In this document: positions 42,983 through 52,306 of the stretch, one piece after another | Layout: each line of letters starts with the position of its first letter | How positions within the stretch are numbered: position 1 is the first letter of the stretch | NCBI GenBank assembly: GCA_963708245.1 | Contig: OY970201.1 | Coordinates: 2,666,001 to 2,730,000 of the forward strand | Reading direction: 5' to 3' | Origin: CAVYXK01 sp963708245 | Lineage (GTDB): Bacteria; Pseudomonadota; Alphaproteobacteria; Acetobacterales; Acetobacteraceae | Length of the DNA: 64,000 nt | Notes under the pieces: model-generated | The model's input: only the letters and a program-made list of their open reading frames with translations | What the model was told of the DNA's origin: nothing | Databases searched by the model: none | Program-made: the position numbers and the translations under genes

Positions 42983-43681
42983 TCAATCCGGTGCTCGTAG
43001 CCGATATCCCACCCCGGTCTCCGTCAGGATGTGCTGCGGCCTCTCGGGATCCGCCTCGATCTTCTGCCGCAAGGCGCGAATGTAGATGCGCAGGTATTGC
43101 ACATCGGTGTCGCCGGTCCACACCTCGCGCAGGATCATCTTGTGGGTCAGCACCTTTCCCGCATGGGCAACCAAGAGCCGCAACAGATCGTATTCGCGGG
43201 GCGAGAACTTCACCTCTTCGCCCCTGACCGTCACGATCCGGCGCACCAGATCGACGGTCAAGTCACCGCTGCGGAAGATGGGGCGCTCTCCATGCTGCTG
43301 CAGCCGATGCCGGTGCGCCGCGCGGATGCGGGCGAACAGCTCGCCGATGCCGAACGGCTTGGTCACAAAATCGTCGGCGCCGAGATCAAGTGCCTCGACC
43401 TTTGCCCCCTCGTCATCACGACTGGACAGCACGATGATTGGCAGGTCGGATCCGGTTGCCCGCAGTTGCCGGATGACCTCCAGCCCATCGATGTCGGGCA
43501 GGCCGAGATCGAGCACGACAAGGTCCGTCGCGCCGCGCCGCGCCGCGTCGAGCGCGCCATGCCCGTCCGATACCTCAGTAACGATGTAGCCTTGCGCCGT
43601 CAGTCCAACCCGAAGGAACCGGAGGATCGCCGGCTCGTCATCGACGACCAGGATTCGCAGGGGTCGCGCATCGCTGGTCAC
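42983..43681 (-). CDS. kdpE: KDP operon response regulator KdpE
   Basis: The 232-aa OmpR-family regulator shows the receiver domain LRILVVDDEPAILRFL with the phosphoacceptor Asp in LVVLDLGLPDIDG and the lysine in DFVTKPFG. The winged-helix domain includes FSPREYDLLRLLVAHAGKVL and YLRIYIRALRQKIEADP. The GTG start overlaps the kdpD stop (GTGA), so the two are translationally coupled. It normally activates kdpFABC when potassium is low; that operon is not present here. Confidence 0.93.
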   Translation of the reverse strand: MTSDARPLRILVVDDEPAILRFLRVGLTAQGYIVTEVSDGHGALDAARRGATDLVVLDLGLPDIDGLEVIRQLRATGSDLPIIVLSSRDDEGAKVEALDLGADDFVTKPFGIGELFARIRAAHRHRLQQHGERPIFRSGDLTVDLVRRIVTVRGEEVKFSPREYDLLRLLVAHAGKVLTHKMILREVWTGDTDVQYLRIYIRALRQKIEADPERPQHILTETGVGYRLRAPD

Positions 43682-46395
43682 AGCGCGAGATCCGCTGCGC
43701 GATCGGCATGTGCCGGTATCGGCATGGTGATGGTAAATATCGCGCCAGAACGATCCTGGCGATTGGCGGCGGAGATCGTGCCGCCCATCGCCTCGACGAA
43801 GCCACGGCAGATCGCCAACCCGAGCCCAGTGCCGGGGGGACCGGTATCGGCACCACGGGCGCGGTAGAATTTCTCGAAGATGCGCTCCCGATCGGCGTCT
43901 GCGATGCCGTTGCCCTCGTCGATCACCTGCAGGCAGATGCGGCCGTCGGTTCGCCATGCGCGCAACCGGATCAGCGAACCGGGGGGCGTGTATTTCGCAG
44001 CATTATCCAGCAAATTGAACAGCACCTGCTCGAACAACACCATGTCGAGCTCTAGCATCGGCAGGTCCGGCGCGAGATCGAGCTCCACACGGTGCTGCGC
44101 CAATATCTTGCCGGCGCGTTGCAAAGCCGCGCCGACCACGTCGGAAAGGTCGGCGAGACCGGCGCGGGGCTTCAGCGGACCTGACTCGATTCTGGTCATA
44201 TCCAGAAGGTTGCCGATGAAGCGATTCAACCGTTCGGCTTCCTCCTGGATCGTTCGGATCAGGGTGTCGCGCATGGCTTCCGGCATCGGCCCGGCAGCCA
44301 AGCTGGAGGCGGAGCCCAGAATGGAGGCCAGCGGCGTGCGCAGGTCGTGAGAGATCGAGGTCAGCAAAGCCTGGCGTAGCCGGTCGCGCTCGGCTTCCAG
44401 CCGTGCCCGATCGACGTCTTCCACCAGGTTGACGCGCTCGATTGCGAGCGCCGACTGGTCGGCCAGTGCGTCCAGCAGGCGGCGTTGGTCCGGCGTCAAC
44501 GGGCCAGGCTCGTCGCTATCGATGCCGATCACGCCGACCGGCCCGCGTCCGGTCTGCATCGGCAGGAACAGCCGCTTCGCCCCAGGTAACGTATCAGCGC
44601 CACGCCCAGCGGGACGGTTCTTCTCCCAGCTCCATTTCGCCGCCGCGATATCGGCAGCGTCGAGCTCGTCGTCCGGTGGGAAGCCGGCGCGCACCGCCAT
44701 GCTGCCGTCGTTGGGCAGAAGGATCACCACGCGAACCTTAAGCATCAGGGCAATCTGGTGCACGGTCGCCCACAAGAGATCGTCGAGGTTGGCCGCCACG
44801 GCGAGCTTGCGGCTGAACTGATAAAGCTCCTCGGCGGTGCGCGCGCGCTGGCGGGCGACGATCGCTTGCGAGCGCACTCGCGCGGCGAGGTTGCTGGCGA
44901 TTACCGCGACTACGGCGAAGAAGAACAGCGCGACGACGTTCTCGGGGTCCGCGATGGTGAAGGTGTAGAGCGGCGGCAGGAAAAAGAAATTGTAAGCGAG
45001 CACGCTGGCCAGGCAGGCCAGCAACGAGGGCCATAGGCCGTACATCACGGCACTCGCCAGCACCGCGGTCAGGAAGGCGAGTGCGATGCTGGTGATCCCG
45101 AGCACATCGTGGAGCACCAGCGCCATGGCGAGCGCCCCGGCAACGCAGGCCAAGCTGCCGAGATAGGGGCGGGCGTCCGGCCCTGCGCGCGGCGGGGCAT
45201 CGGTCACTGCGCGGGTCGGTGCCTGTTGCTGATCCTCGGGCGTCTGCCCGGCGATCACGTGGATATTGACGCCGCCGGCGCGGCGGACGAGCTGCTCGGT
45301 GATCGAGCCGAACAGCATGTCGTGCCACCAGGATTTCGGCGAGCGGGCGATGACAATGTGGGTGAAGTTGTTGGCGCGTGCATAGTCAGCAAGCGTACCG
45401 GCGACGTCTTGGCCCGGCAGCGTCACCGTGTCAGCGCCGAGGCGCTCGGCCAGTCGTAGCGCCTCGGCGATGCGGCTGCGTTCAGCCTCGCTCATGCGCA
45501 GGCTGCGGGAGGTCTCCACGTGGATCGCGGTCCATGGCACCTTGAGCTGGTCCCCGAGGCGCCGCGCACGCCGCACCACGGCCGAGCCATCGGTGTTGCC
45601 GCTGATGCAGACCAGCACACGCTCGCCGGCCGGCCAGGGGCCGGGAATGGCGTGGCTCTGCATGTAGCTGACCATCTGCTCATCGACACGCTGCGCGGTA
45701 CGGCGCAACGCAAGCTCGCGCAGCGCAGTGAGATTGCCGGGCGAGAAATAGTGCCGGATGGCGCGCTCGGCCTGATGCGGCACGTAAACCTTCCCGTCTC
45801 TCAGCCGCTGGATCAGGTCATGCGGCGTGAGGTCGATCACCTCGACTTCGTCGGCGCGGTCGATAATCGAATCGGGGACGGTTTCGCGGACGCGGATGCG
45901 GGTGATCTGTGCGACGACGTCGTTCAAGCTTTCGACGTGCTGGACGTTGAGTGTGGTGTAGACGTCGATGCCTGCGGCGATCAGCTCCTCGACATCCATA
46001 TAGCGCTTCGGATGGCGGCTCTCGGGCGCATTGGTGTGGGCCAGCTCATCCACCAGCACGAGCTGCGGGTGGCGGGCGAGAATGGCGTCGAGGTCCATCT
46101 CTTCCAGCACGCGCCCTTTGTACTCGATGCGGCGGCGGGGGATGATCTCGAGTCCGTCGAGGAGCGCCTGCGTCTCCTGCCGGCCATGCGTTTCGACGAC
46201 GCCGACGACCACGTCGGTGCCCTCGCGCCGGCGCGCCTGGGCGGCGGAGAGCATCTCGTAGGTCTTGCCGACGCCTGGCGCGGCGCCAAGGAATATCTTC
46301 AGCCGTCCGCGCCCGCTCTGCTGGGCCTCGGCCAGCAGTGCCTCCGGGGATGGACGTCCGTGTCGCGAGCCAATGTCTTCGGTTGTTGTTGGCAT
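43678..46395 (-). CDS. kdpD: Osmosensitive K+ channel sensor histidine kinase KdpD
   Basis: The 905-aa protein has the full KdpD order. The N-terminal KdpD domain carries Walker A FLGAAPGVGKTYEML and VDELAHTNAPESRHPKRYMD. A universal-stress-like domain follows (ERVLVCISGNTDGSAVVRRA), then four transmembrane helices (ACVAGALAMALVLHDVLGIT onward) and a GAF-like region. The HisKA box is SISHDLRTPLASI and the ATPase has DNAAKYTPPGS and GTGLGLAICRGF. It senses potassium and ionic strength. No kdpFABC genes flank it. Confidence 0.95.
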   Translation of the reverse strand: MPTTTEDIGSRHGRPSPEALLAEAQQSGRGRLKIFLGAAPGVGKTYEMLSAAQARRREGTDVVVGVVETHGRQETQALLDGLEIIPRRRIEYKGRVLEEMDLDAILARHPQLVLVDELAHTNAPESRHPKRYMDVEELIAAGIDVYTTLNVQHVESLNDVVAQITRIRVRETVPDSIIDRADEVEVIDLTPHDLIQRLRDGKVYVPHQAERAIRHYFSPGNLTALRELALRRTAQRVDEQMVSYMQSHAIPGPWPAGERVLVCISGNTDGSAVVRRARRLGDQLKVPWTAIHVETSRSLRMSEAERSRIAEALRLAERLGADTVTLPGQDVAGTLADYARANNFTHIVIARSPKSWWHDMLFGSITEQLVRRAGGVNIHVIAGQTPEDQQQAPTRAVTDAPPRAGPDARPYLGSLACVAGALAMALVLHDVLGITSIALAFLTAVLASAVMYGLWPSLLACLASVLAYNFFFLPPLYTFTIADPENVVALFFFAVVAVIASNLAARVRSQAIVARQRARTAEELYQFSRKLAVAANLDDLLWATVHQIALMLKVRVVILLPNDGSMAVRAGFPPDDELDAADIAAAKWSWEKNRPAGRGADTLPGAKRLFLPMQTGRGPVGVIGIDSDEPGPLTPDQRRLLDALADQSALAIERVNLVEDVDRARLEAERDRLRQALLTSISHDLRTPLASILGSASSLAAGPMPEAMRDTLIRTIQEEAERLNRFIGNLLDMTRIESGPLKPRAGLADLSDVVGAALQRAGKILAQHRVELDLAPDLPMLELDMVLFEQVLFNLLDNAAKYTPPGSLIRLRAWRTDGRICLQVIDEGNGIADADRERIFEKFYRARGADTGPPGTGLGLAICRGFVEAMGGTISAANRQDRSGAIFTITMPIPAHADRAADLAL

Positions 46396-46454
46396 GCGGG
46401 GGTCAAGTGGTGTCGCCGGCGGGAGATATTACTCCGCCTGTTGCGCGCGAAGGT

Positions 46455-46493
46455 CCACCTCTCCCGCGCTGCATCGCAGCGCGGGAGAGGTGG
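46455..46493. repeat. 18-bp palindromic repeat between the LysR gene and kdpD
   Basis: CCACCTCTCCCGCGCTGC and its exact complement form an 18-bp stem around ATC. The core CACCTCTCCCGC recurs in the palindrome at 48678-48702, so it belongs to a dispersed intergenic family. It lies between two minus-strand genes and may terminate the upstream transcript. Confidence 0.7.
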
Positions 46494-46503
46494 GAGCGCG
46501 CGA

Positions 46504-47418
46504 TCACGCCGGCGGGGGAGCCAGCGAACCGGGCTCTACCGACTCGATGAGCCAGTCGCGGAATAGCGCGATCTTCGGCGTGTCGGCGGTCTCCTCCGGG
46601 GCAACGATGTAAAATCCCGCGTCCGCGGGCAGTGCGACGTCGAAGGGGACCACTAGGCGTCCTGTCGCAATATCCGTTTCGACGAAACGAGTGCGGCCCA
46701 TCGCGATCCCAAGCCCGTCCACTGCCGCCTGGATCGCCATGAAGCTCTGATCGAAGCTGAGCCCGCGGCGCGACGCCAGCGACACGGGCAAGCCGGCGGC
46801 TGTCAGCCAGAGTTGCCAGTCTTCCCGCGAGACCGTGGCGTGCAGCAACGTGTGATGCGCGAGATCCTCCGGCCGGCGCAGCGGCTTCGGCCCGTTCAGC
46901 AGGGCAGGACTGCACACCGGGAACAGCTCCTCCGCCATCAGCCAGTGGGCGCGCAGGCCCGGCCAGTTCCCTCGCCCGTAGCGGACCGCCATGTCCACCT
47001 CCTCGCGGCGAAAATCGACGAGATGGGCGGAGGTAGTGATGCGGACCTCGAGGCCCGGATGCGCCTCCTGGAATCCGGCGACGCGCGTCACCAGCCACTT
47101 GGCGGCGAGCGAGGCGGTGGTGCTGACTGTGAGCAGCCCCTCTCGTTCAGGGCGCCGCAGCCGTTCGGTGGCCCGACGCAGGTCCTCGAACGCCGCGCGC
47201 ACCGCCGGCAGGTAAGCTTGCGCCTCGCGCGTGAGCAGCAGCGCACGGTTGCGCCGCAGGAATAGCCTAATCCCGAGTTGCTCCTCCAGCCGCCGAATCT
47301 GATGGCTGATCGCGGTCTGGGTGACGTTCAGCTCACTCGCCGCGCGGGTGAAGCTGAGGTGGCGCGCCGCCGCCTCGAAGGCGCGCAATCCGTTGAGGGA
47401 GGGCAAGGCGGTCGCCAT
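46504..47418 (-). CDS. LysR-family transcriptional regulator (GcvA-like)
   Basis: The 304-aa protein starts LPSLNGLRAFEAAARHLSFT, the signature opening of GcvA-type LysR regulators. The helix-turn-helix is ELNVTQTAISHQIRRLEEQL, followed by a periplasmic-binding-like effector domain (VDMAVRYGRGNWPGL, ELFPVCSPALLNGPKPL). It is divergent from the DUF1127/CmcJ genes with about 115 bp between starts, so those genes are its most likely targets. Effector unknown. Confidence 0.9.
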   Translation of the reverse strand: MATALPSLNGLRAFEAAARHLSFTRAASELNVTQTAISHQIRRLEEQLGIRLFLRRNRALLLTREAQAYLPAVRAAFEDLRRATERLRRPEREGLLTVSTTASLAAKWLVTRVAGFQEAHPGLEVRITTSAHLVDFRREEVDMAVRYGRGNWPGLRAHWLMAEELFPVCSPALLNGPKPLRRPEDLAHHTLLHATVSREDWQLWLTAAGLPVSLASRRGLSFDQSFMAIQAAVDGLGIAMGRTRFVETDIATGRLVVPFDVALPADAGFYIVAPEETADTPKIALFRDWLIESVEPGSLAPPPA

Positions 47419-47532
47419 CGCGGAGAGATAATGTATGCATTTCCCTCATGTGAAAAGGGACAAACTGTCCTTTGTCAGACCGGGAATGGGTGCCCATTGT
47501 AGGTGGCGTCTTGCACCTGTTGGAGACCTGTC

Positions 47533-47769
47533 ATGTCCGGCTTCACCGACCACATGCTGACAAATTATCAGGTATCGCCGCGGTTAACCGTCGCGCCGTC
47601 GCCCCATCCCACGGCGATGGCGCGCCTGCAGGCCCTGTTCAGGCTTTGGCATCGGCGTATCCGCGAGCGGCGCGCGATGGCGGAGTTCACCGATAGGGAC
47701 CTGCGCGACATCGGCGTCACCCGCGTGGACGTCCTGAACGAACTCGCCAAGCCATTCTGGCGCGACTGA
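47533..47769 (+). CDS. DUF1127 small protein
   Basis: The 78-aa protein has a C-terminal half that is the DUF1127 domain: LFRLWHRRIRERRAMAEFTD followed by RDLRDIGVTRVDVLNELAKP. Such Arg-rich small proteins are frequent in alphaproteobacteria; some bind RNA and influence stress or phosphate responses. It lies 39 bp upstream of the CmcJ-like gene and probably shares its transcript. Confidence 0.82.
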   Translation: MSGFTDHMLTNYQVSPRLTVAPSPHPTAMARLQALFRLWHRRIRERRAMAEFTDRDLRDIGVTRVDVLNELAKPFWRD

Positions 47770-47808
47770 CCGCACGCTTCTATCGCCGCTACAAGGAGCA
47801 CCCACACC

Positions 47809-48666
47809 ATGAGCGCCTATGCAGAAGTCGCCGAACGCTTGTACGATCTTCCCTATGTTGAGGCGGAGCTTAACTACCTCGTGCCGATGAACGAGCGCCC
47901 GCGCAATTACACGTACGACCCGCCGCCGGGTATCCCGCGCTCCAACACCGCGCATGAGGCGCGTCTTGTCCCGATCCACAGCGTGCGGCCGATCGAGTCC
48001 GACATCTCGCTCGATCGGCAAGGATTTGCCGTCCTGCATTACCAGAGCGCCGTGCGCGACTTCTGGAACGAGGACGAGCTGCGCCGTGTCTATTATCCTG
48101 AAGCCGAACGGGTGATTGCCGAGGCCACCGGAGCCAGCAGAGTGTTCATCTTCGATCACACGCTGCGCCGTCGAGTCCCCGGCGCGGCAGACCGCTCGCC
48201 CGATGCCCCGCGCCAGCCAGCAACGCGCGTGCATGTCGATCACACGGCGGAGTCGGGCCCGCAGCGGGTTCGCGACTTCTTCTTCGGCGATAAGGCAGAG
48301 GAGCTGCTGCGCGGCCGCGTCCAGGTGATCAACCTCTGGCGGCCGATACGCGGTCCCCTGCGCGATGCGCCGCTGGCCGTCTGCGACGCTCGCACGGTCG
48401 CGCCTCGCGACTTGGTGCCGTCGGACCTGGTGTATCAGCATCGCGTGGGAGAGACCTACGCCGTCACCTACAACCCGGACCATCGCTGGTTCTATGTGCC
48501 AGAGATGCAACCGGACGAGGCGCTGCTGCTGAAATGCTTCGACTCGAAAACCGACGGCCGCGCCCGGTTCTTGCCCCACACAGCGTTTGACGACCCGACC
48601 GCGCCCGCGGACGTGTTGCCGCGCGAAAGTATCGAGATCAGGACCCTGGTTTTCTACGACGCGTGA
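47809..48666 (+). CDS. CmcJ/NvfI-family oxidoreductase
   Basis: The 285-aa protein has LVPMNERPRNYTYDPPPG near the N-terminus, a central VFIFDHTLRRR, TRVHVDHTAESGPQRVRDFF and RVQVINLWRPIRGPLRDAPL. These mark the CmcJ/NvfI group, Fe(II)/2-oxoglutarate-type enzymes best known from secondary metabolism. The C-terminus KCFDSKTDGRARFLPHTAFD is also typical. Substrate is unknown. Linkage to a divergent LysR gene and a flavin monooxygenase suggests a small catabolic or detoxifying unit. Confidence 0.82.
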   Translation: MSAYAEVAERLYDLPYVEAELNYLVPMNERPRNYTYDPPPGIPRSNTAHEARLVPIHSVRPIESDISLDRQGFAVLHYQSAVRDFWNEDELRRVYYPEAERVIAEATGASRVFIFDHTLRRRVPGAADRSPDAPRQPATRVHVDHTAESGPQRVRDFFFGDKAEELLRGRVQVINLWRPIRGPLRDAPLAVCDARTVAPRDLVPSDLVYQHRVGETYAVTYNPDHRWFYVPEMQPDEALLLKCFDSKTDGRARFLPHTAFDDPTAPADVLPRESIEIRTLVFYDA

Positions 48667-48677
48667 TGATGCCGTTC

Positions 48678-48702
48678 ACCTCTCCCGCTCTGCGGGAGAG
48701 GT
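48678..48702. repeat. Palindromic intergenic repeat
   Basis: ACCTCTCCCGC and its exact complement (11-bp arms, loop TCT) begin 12 bp after the CmcJ-like stop. It shares the CACCTCTCCCGC core with the element at 46455 and may serve as a terminator. Confidence 0.6.
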
Positions 48703-48820
48703 CGCGCGCGTAGCGGGCGGGTGAGGGTGCGGGAAACCTCGCACCCTTCCCACCTCCGCGTCCTGTGGCGCATTCTAATCCGCGCCGCGGGCTAAGCGAC
48801 GCATCGAAACGAGGGAATTC

Positions 48821-50158
48821 ATGCCTCAGCCACGCCAATTGCGCCTGGGCGCATTCATGCGCCCAGTGAGCATCCACACCGCCGCCTGGCGCTATCCGGG
48901 CGCGTACCCGGACGCGAATTTCAACTTCGGGCACATCAAGCGCTTCGCCCAAACATTGGAACGCGGTCGGTTCGATGCGTTTTTCATGGCCGATCACCTT
49001 GCCGTGCTCAACATGCCGATGGACGCGCTGAAACGCAGCGCGACTGTCACCTCGTTCGAGCCGATGACGCTGCTACCGGCATTGGCCATGGTTACCGAGC
49101 ATCTCGGACTGATCGCCACCGGCTCGACCACGTTCGATGCGCCCTATCACGTCGCCCGCCGGTTCGCCTCGCTCGATCATATCAGCGGCGGGCGCGCCGG
49201 CTGGAACATCGTCACCACCTCCAACCCAGACGCGGCGCTGAACTTCGGGCTGGAGGAGCACGTGGAGCACGACGAGCGCTATCGCCGCGCGCGCGAATTC
49301 TTCGATGTGGTCACCGGCCTGTGGGACAGTTGGGCGGACGATGCGTTCATCCGCGATGTCGAGCGCGGAATCTATTTCGATCCCGCCAGGCTGCACGTGC
49401 TGGACCACAACGGCAAATACCTGTCGGTGCGCGGCCCGTTGAACATCGCCCGTCCGATTCAGGGCTGGCCGGTGATCGTGCAGGCCGGGGCATCCGAGGC
49501 CGGCCGCCAGCTCGCTGCCGAGACGGCCGAGATGGTGTTCACCGGGCAATCGACCCTTGCCGACGGGCAACGTTTCTACGCCGACGTGAAGGGCCGTATG
49601 GCGGCGCTCGGCCGCGACCCCGACCATCTGAAGATCATGCCGGGCTGCTTCGTCGTCGTCGGCGACACGGTGTCCGAGGCGCGCGAGAAACGGGCGCTGC
49701 TGGATAGTCTCGTGCATTACGACAGCGCCATCGCATCGCTGTCGATCGCGCTTGGCCACGATGCCTCGGGTTTCGATCCGGATGCACCGCTGCCGGACAT
49801 TCCCGAGAGCAACGCGAGCCAGAGCGGGCGCGAGCGGGCGATTGAATTGGCCCGACGGGAGAATCTGACTGTGCGGCAGCTTGCCCAGCGTCTCGGTGGC
49901 TATTCCGGCCTGGCGATGGTCGGCACCCCGGCGATGATCGCTGACCAGATGGAGGAATGGCTGGTCTCGCGCGCATCCGACGGGTTCAACGTGATGTTCC
50001 CATATCTGCCCGGCGGGCTGGATGATTTCGTCGATCGCGTGGTGCCGGAGCTGCAGCGCCGCGGCATTTTCCGCCACGAGTATGAAGGCAAGACGCTGCG
50101 GGAAAATATGGGATTGCCGCGGCCGGACAACCGGTTCTTCCCAAACCGGGCGGGGTGA
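48821..50158 (+). CDS. LLM-class flavin-dependent monooxygenase (NtaA/SnaA/DszA type)
   Basis: The 445-aa protein is typical of the NtaA/SoxA/DszA subfamily. It has LRLGAFMRPVSIHTAAWRYP, FNFGHIKRFAQTLERGRFDA, FMADHLAVLN, SFEPMTLLPALAMVTEHLGL and DHISGGRAGWNIVTTSNPDA. Downstream are FDPARLHVLDHNGKYLSVRG and IVQAGASEAGRQLAAETAEM. These enzymes use FMNH2 from a separate reductase to oxidise chelators or sulfur compounds. No reductase gene is adjacent. It is on the same strand as the CmcJ-like gene but separated by a palindrome. Confidence 0.9.
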   Translation: MPQPRQLRLGAFMRPVSIHTAAWRYPGAYPDANFNFGHIKRFAQTLERGRFDAFFMADHLAVLNMPMDALKRSATVTSFEPMTLLPALAMVTEHLGLIATGSTTFDAPYHVARRFASLDHISGGRAGWNIVTTSNPDAALNFGLEEHVEHDERYRRAREFFDVVTGLWDSWADDAFIRDVERGIYFDPARLHVLDHNGKYLSVRGPLNIARPIQGWPVIVQAGASEAGRQLAAETAEMVFTGQSTLADGQRFYADVKGRMAALGRDPDHLKIMPGCFVVVGDTVSEAREKRALLDSLVHYDSAIASLSIALGHDASGFDPDAPLPDIPESNASQSGRERAIELARRENLTVRQLAQRLGGYSGLAMVGTPAMIADQMEEWLVSRASDGFNVMFPYLPGGLDDFVDRVVPELQRRGIFRHEYEGKTLRENMGLPRPDNRFFPNRAG

Positions 50159-50311
50159 AGCCGCGTCCATGATGCCAATTCCTGGAAGTTCGCCGCTCCC
50201 GTTCGGAGCTTCATTCTCGTGCCGTACTTTCACAGGCTGGACTGACATTTGTAACATGGATGCCACAGACCTGAGCGAGGCATCACCCATCAACCCGGAC
50301 ACGGAGCCACG

Positions 50312-52219
50312 ATGACCAGCCACCGAAGGCGCAGCCGCATTGCCTGCTATCTCGCGATTGCGGCGCTTTGCGCGACGGCTCCGCCAGTTGCCTTCGCCCA
50401 GCAGGCCGTCCCTGCTCAGCAGAGGACCCTGACGCCGATCAGGCACGTGGTCATCATCATCGGTGAAAACCGCACATTCGATCACCTGCTCGGCACGTAT
50501 CAACCCCGTGCCGGACAGACGATCGACAACCTGCTGTCCAAAGGGATCGTCACCGCTGACGGTGCGCCCGGGCCGAACTTCAATCTCGCTCGGCAAAACA
50601 GAGCCGAGGATACTGACGCTTACGGGATCAGTCCAAAAATCGTCGGTCCCTATACAAATCTGCCGCCACCGAACACGGACGGCGCACCACAAAAGCCAAG
50701 CGATACGGATCCCCCGCCGTTCGCGACCCTCGCCGCCGCGCAAGCGTCGGACCATGGCGTGGAAGAGCAGGGTTATGAGATGTTGACAACTGGTGCCACG
50801 AACTTGCCCAAGGGCAGCATCGACACGCGAATCCGAAACGCCGACAATCTGCCGAACGGCCCGTACCAACTGACCGGGCCGACATTGAGCTATGACGACT
50901 ACACCGGCAGTCCGGTCCACCAATTCTATCAGATGTGGCAGCAGGTCGACTGCAGCATGGCCCACGCGACGCCCGCCAACCCGAGCGGCTGTAGCAAAGA
51001 CCTGTTTCCATGGGTTGAGACATCGGTCGGTGCAGGCAGCAACGGTAAGCCGCAACCGCAGCCCTTTACCGAGGAAACGACAAAGGAAGGTGCCATCGCC
51101 ATGGGCTTCTATAACGTCCATAGCGGCGACATGCCTTATTTCAAGTCGTTGGCCGACCAGTACACAATTGCTGACAACTACCATCAACCTGTAATGGGCG
51201 GCACCGGTGCCAACAGCATCATGCTGGGCACCGCCGACGCGCTGTGGTTTAGCGACGGTCGCGGCCACCCCGCAACCCCACCCACCGACCAGATCGAAAA
51301 TCCGGATCCGCAGAAGGGAACCAACAACTACTACATCCAGGACGGTTATTCCGGCGGCAGCTACAGCGCCTGCGCCGATGCGAGCCAGCCGGGAGTGCCC
51401 GCAGTCCTGGACTACCTGAAATCGCTCCCGACGGCCCCGAAGCCGAACTGCGAGCCCGGGCATTATTATCTGCTAAACAACTATAATCCAGGCTATTTCG
51501 GTGATGGCCAGGTCGATACCGTGGATAAGTTCACCATACCGCCGTCACCGGTGCGGACGATCGGCGATGTTCTGCTGGAGCACGGCGTGTCATGGGCGTA
51601 TTTCGGCGAAGGATGGGATCAGTATCTGGAAAACCCCCTGGACCCGCAGGACATCTATTGCAACATCTGCAACCCGTTCCAGTACCAGACGTCGATCATG
51701 ACCAATCGCCGCCTGCGGGACCAGCATCTACTGGACACGCGGAATTTGTATGCGGCGATCGCTCAGGGGCAGTTGCCGGCAGTGTCATTCGTCAAGCCTG
51801 GCAGTCTGAACGATGGTCATCCGGACTCGTCGAAGTTCAACATCTTCGAGTTCTTCACCAGGAAGATCATTACCATGATCCAGGCGCATCCGGATCTGTG
51901 GGCGGACACAGCGATCTTCATTACGGTTGACGAGGGCGGCGGGTACTACAACTCGGGGTATGTTCAGCCACTGGACTTCTTTGGGGACGGAACGCGCATC
52001 CCGCTGATCGTGGTCTCGCCATTCTCACGCGGAGGCCGCGTCGTGCACACTTATTACGATCACGTCTCGCTGCTGAAGTTCATCGAGAAAAACTGGTCCC
52101 TGCCGACGATCACGAGCCGCAGTCGGGACAATTTACCGAATCCGGCAGCGACGCCCGGCAATCCTTATGTGCCGAGCAACTCACCGGCAATCGGTGATCT
52201 GATGGAGATGTTTGATTGA
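50312..52219 (+). CDS. Secreted phosphoesterase (acid phosphatase/phospholipase C superfamily)
   Basis: The 635-aa protein has a signal peptide (IACYLAIAALCATAPPVAFA). The catalytic start IRHVVIIIGENRTFDHLLGT is the signature of the PF04185 phosphoesterase family. Further conserved parts are YHQPVMGGTGANSIMLGTAD, LPAVSFVKPGSLNDGHPDSS, AIFITVDEGGGYYNSGYV and RIPLIVVSPFSRGGRVVHTY followed by DH. Members hydrolyse phospholipids or phosphomonoesters outside the cytoplasm. It stands alone, possibly for phosphate scavenging. Confidence 0.9.
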   Translation: MTSHRRRSRIACYLAIAALCATAPPVAFAQQAVPAQQRTLTPIRHVVIIIGENRTFDHLLGTYQPRAGQTIDNLLSKGIVTADGAPGPNFNLARQNRAEDTDAYGISPKIVGPYTNLPPPNTDGAPQKPSDTDPPPFATLAAAQASDHGVEEQGYEMLTTGATNLPKGSIDTRIRNADNLPNGPYQLTGPTLSYDDYTGSPVHQFYQMWQQVDCSMAHATPANPSGCSKDLFPWVETSVGAGSNGKPQPQPFTEETTKEGAIAMGFYNVHSGDMPYFKSLADQYTIADNYHQPVMGGTGANSIMLGTADALWFSDGRGHPATPPTDQIENPDPQKGTNNYYIQDGYSGGSYSACADASQPGVPAVLDYLKSLPTAPKPNCEPGHYYLLNNYNPGYFGDGQVDTVDKFTIPPSPVRTIGDVLLEHGVSWAYFGEGWDQYLENPLDPQDIYCNICNPFQYQTSIMTNRRLRDQHLLDTRNLYAAIAQGQLPAVSFVKPGSLNDGHPDSSKFNIFEFFTRKIITMIQAHPDLWADTAIFITVDEGGGYYNSGYVQPLDFFGDGTRIPLIVVSPFSRGGRVVHTYYDHVSLLKFIEKNWSLPTITSRSRDNLPNPAATPGNPYVPSNSPAIGDLMEMFD

Positions 52220-52306
52220 GACGGACTTCTTGTAGTAGAGAATGCCCCACCTTATCGGCTGGATGCCAAGCGCGGTGAAGATATTCGAGCGGGCGATCGA
52301 TCCCGA

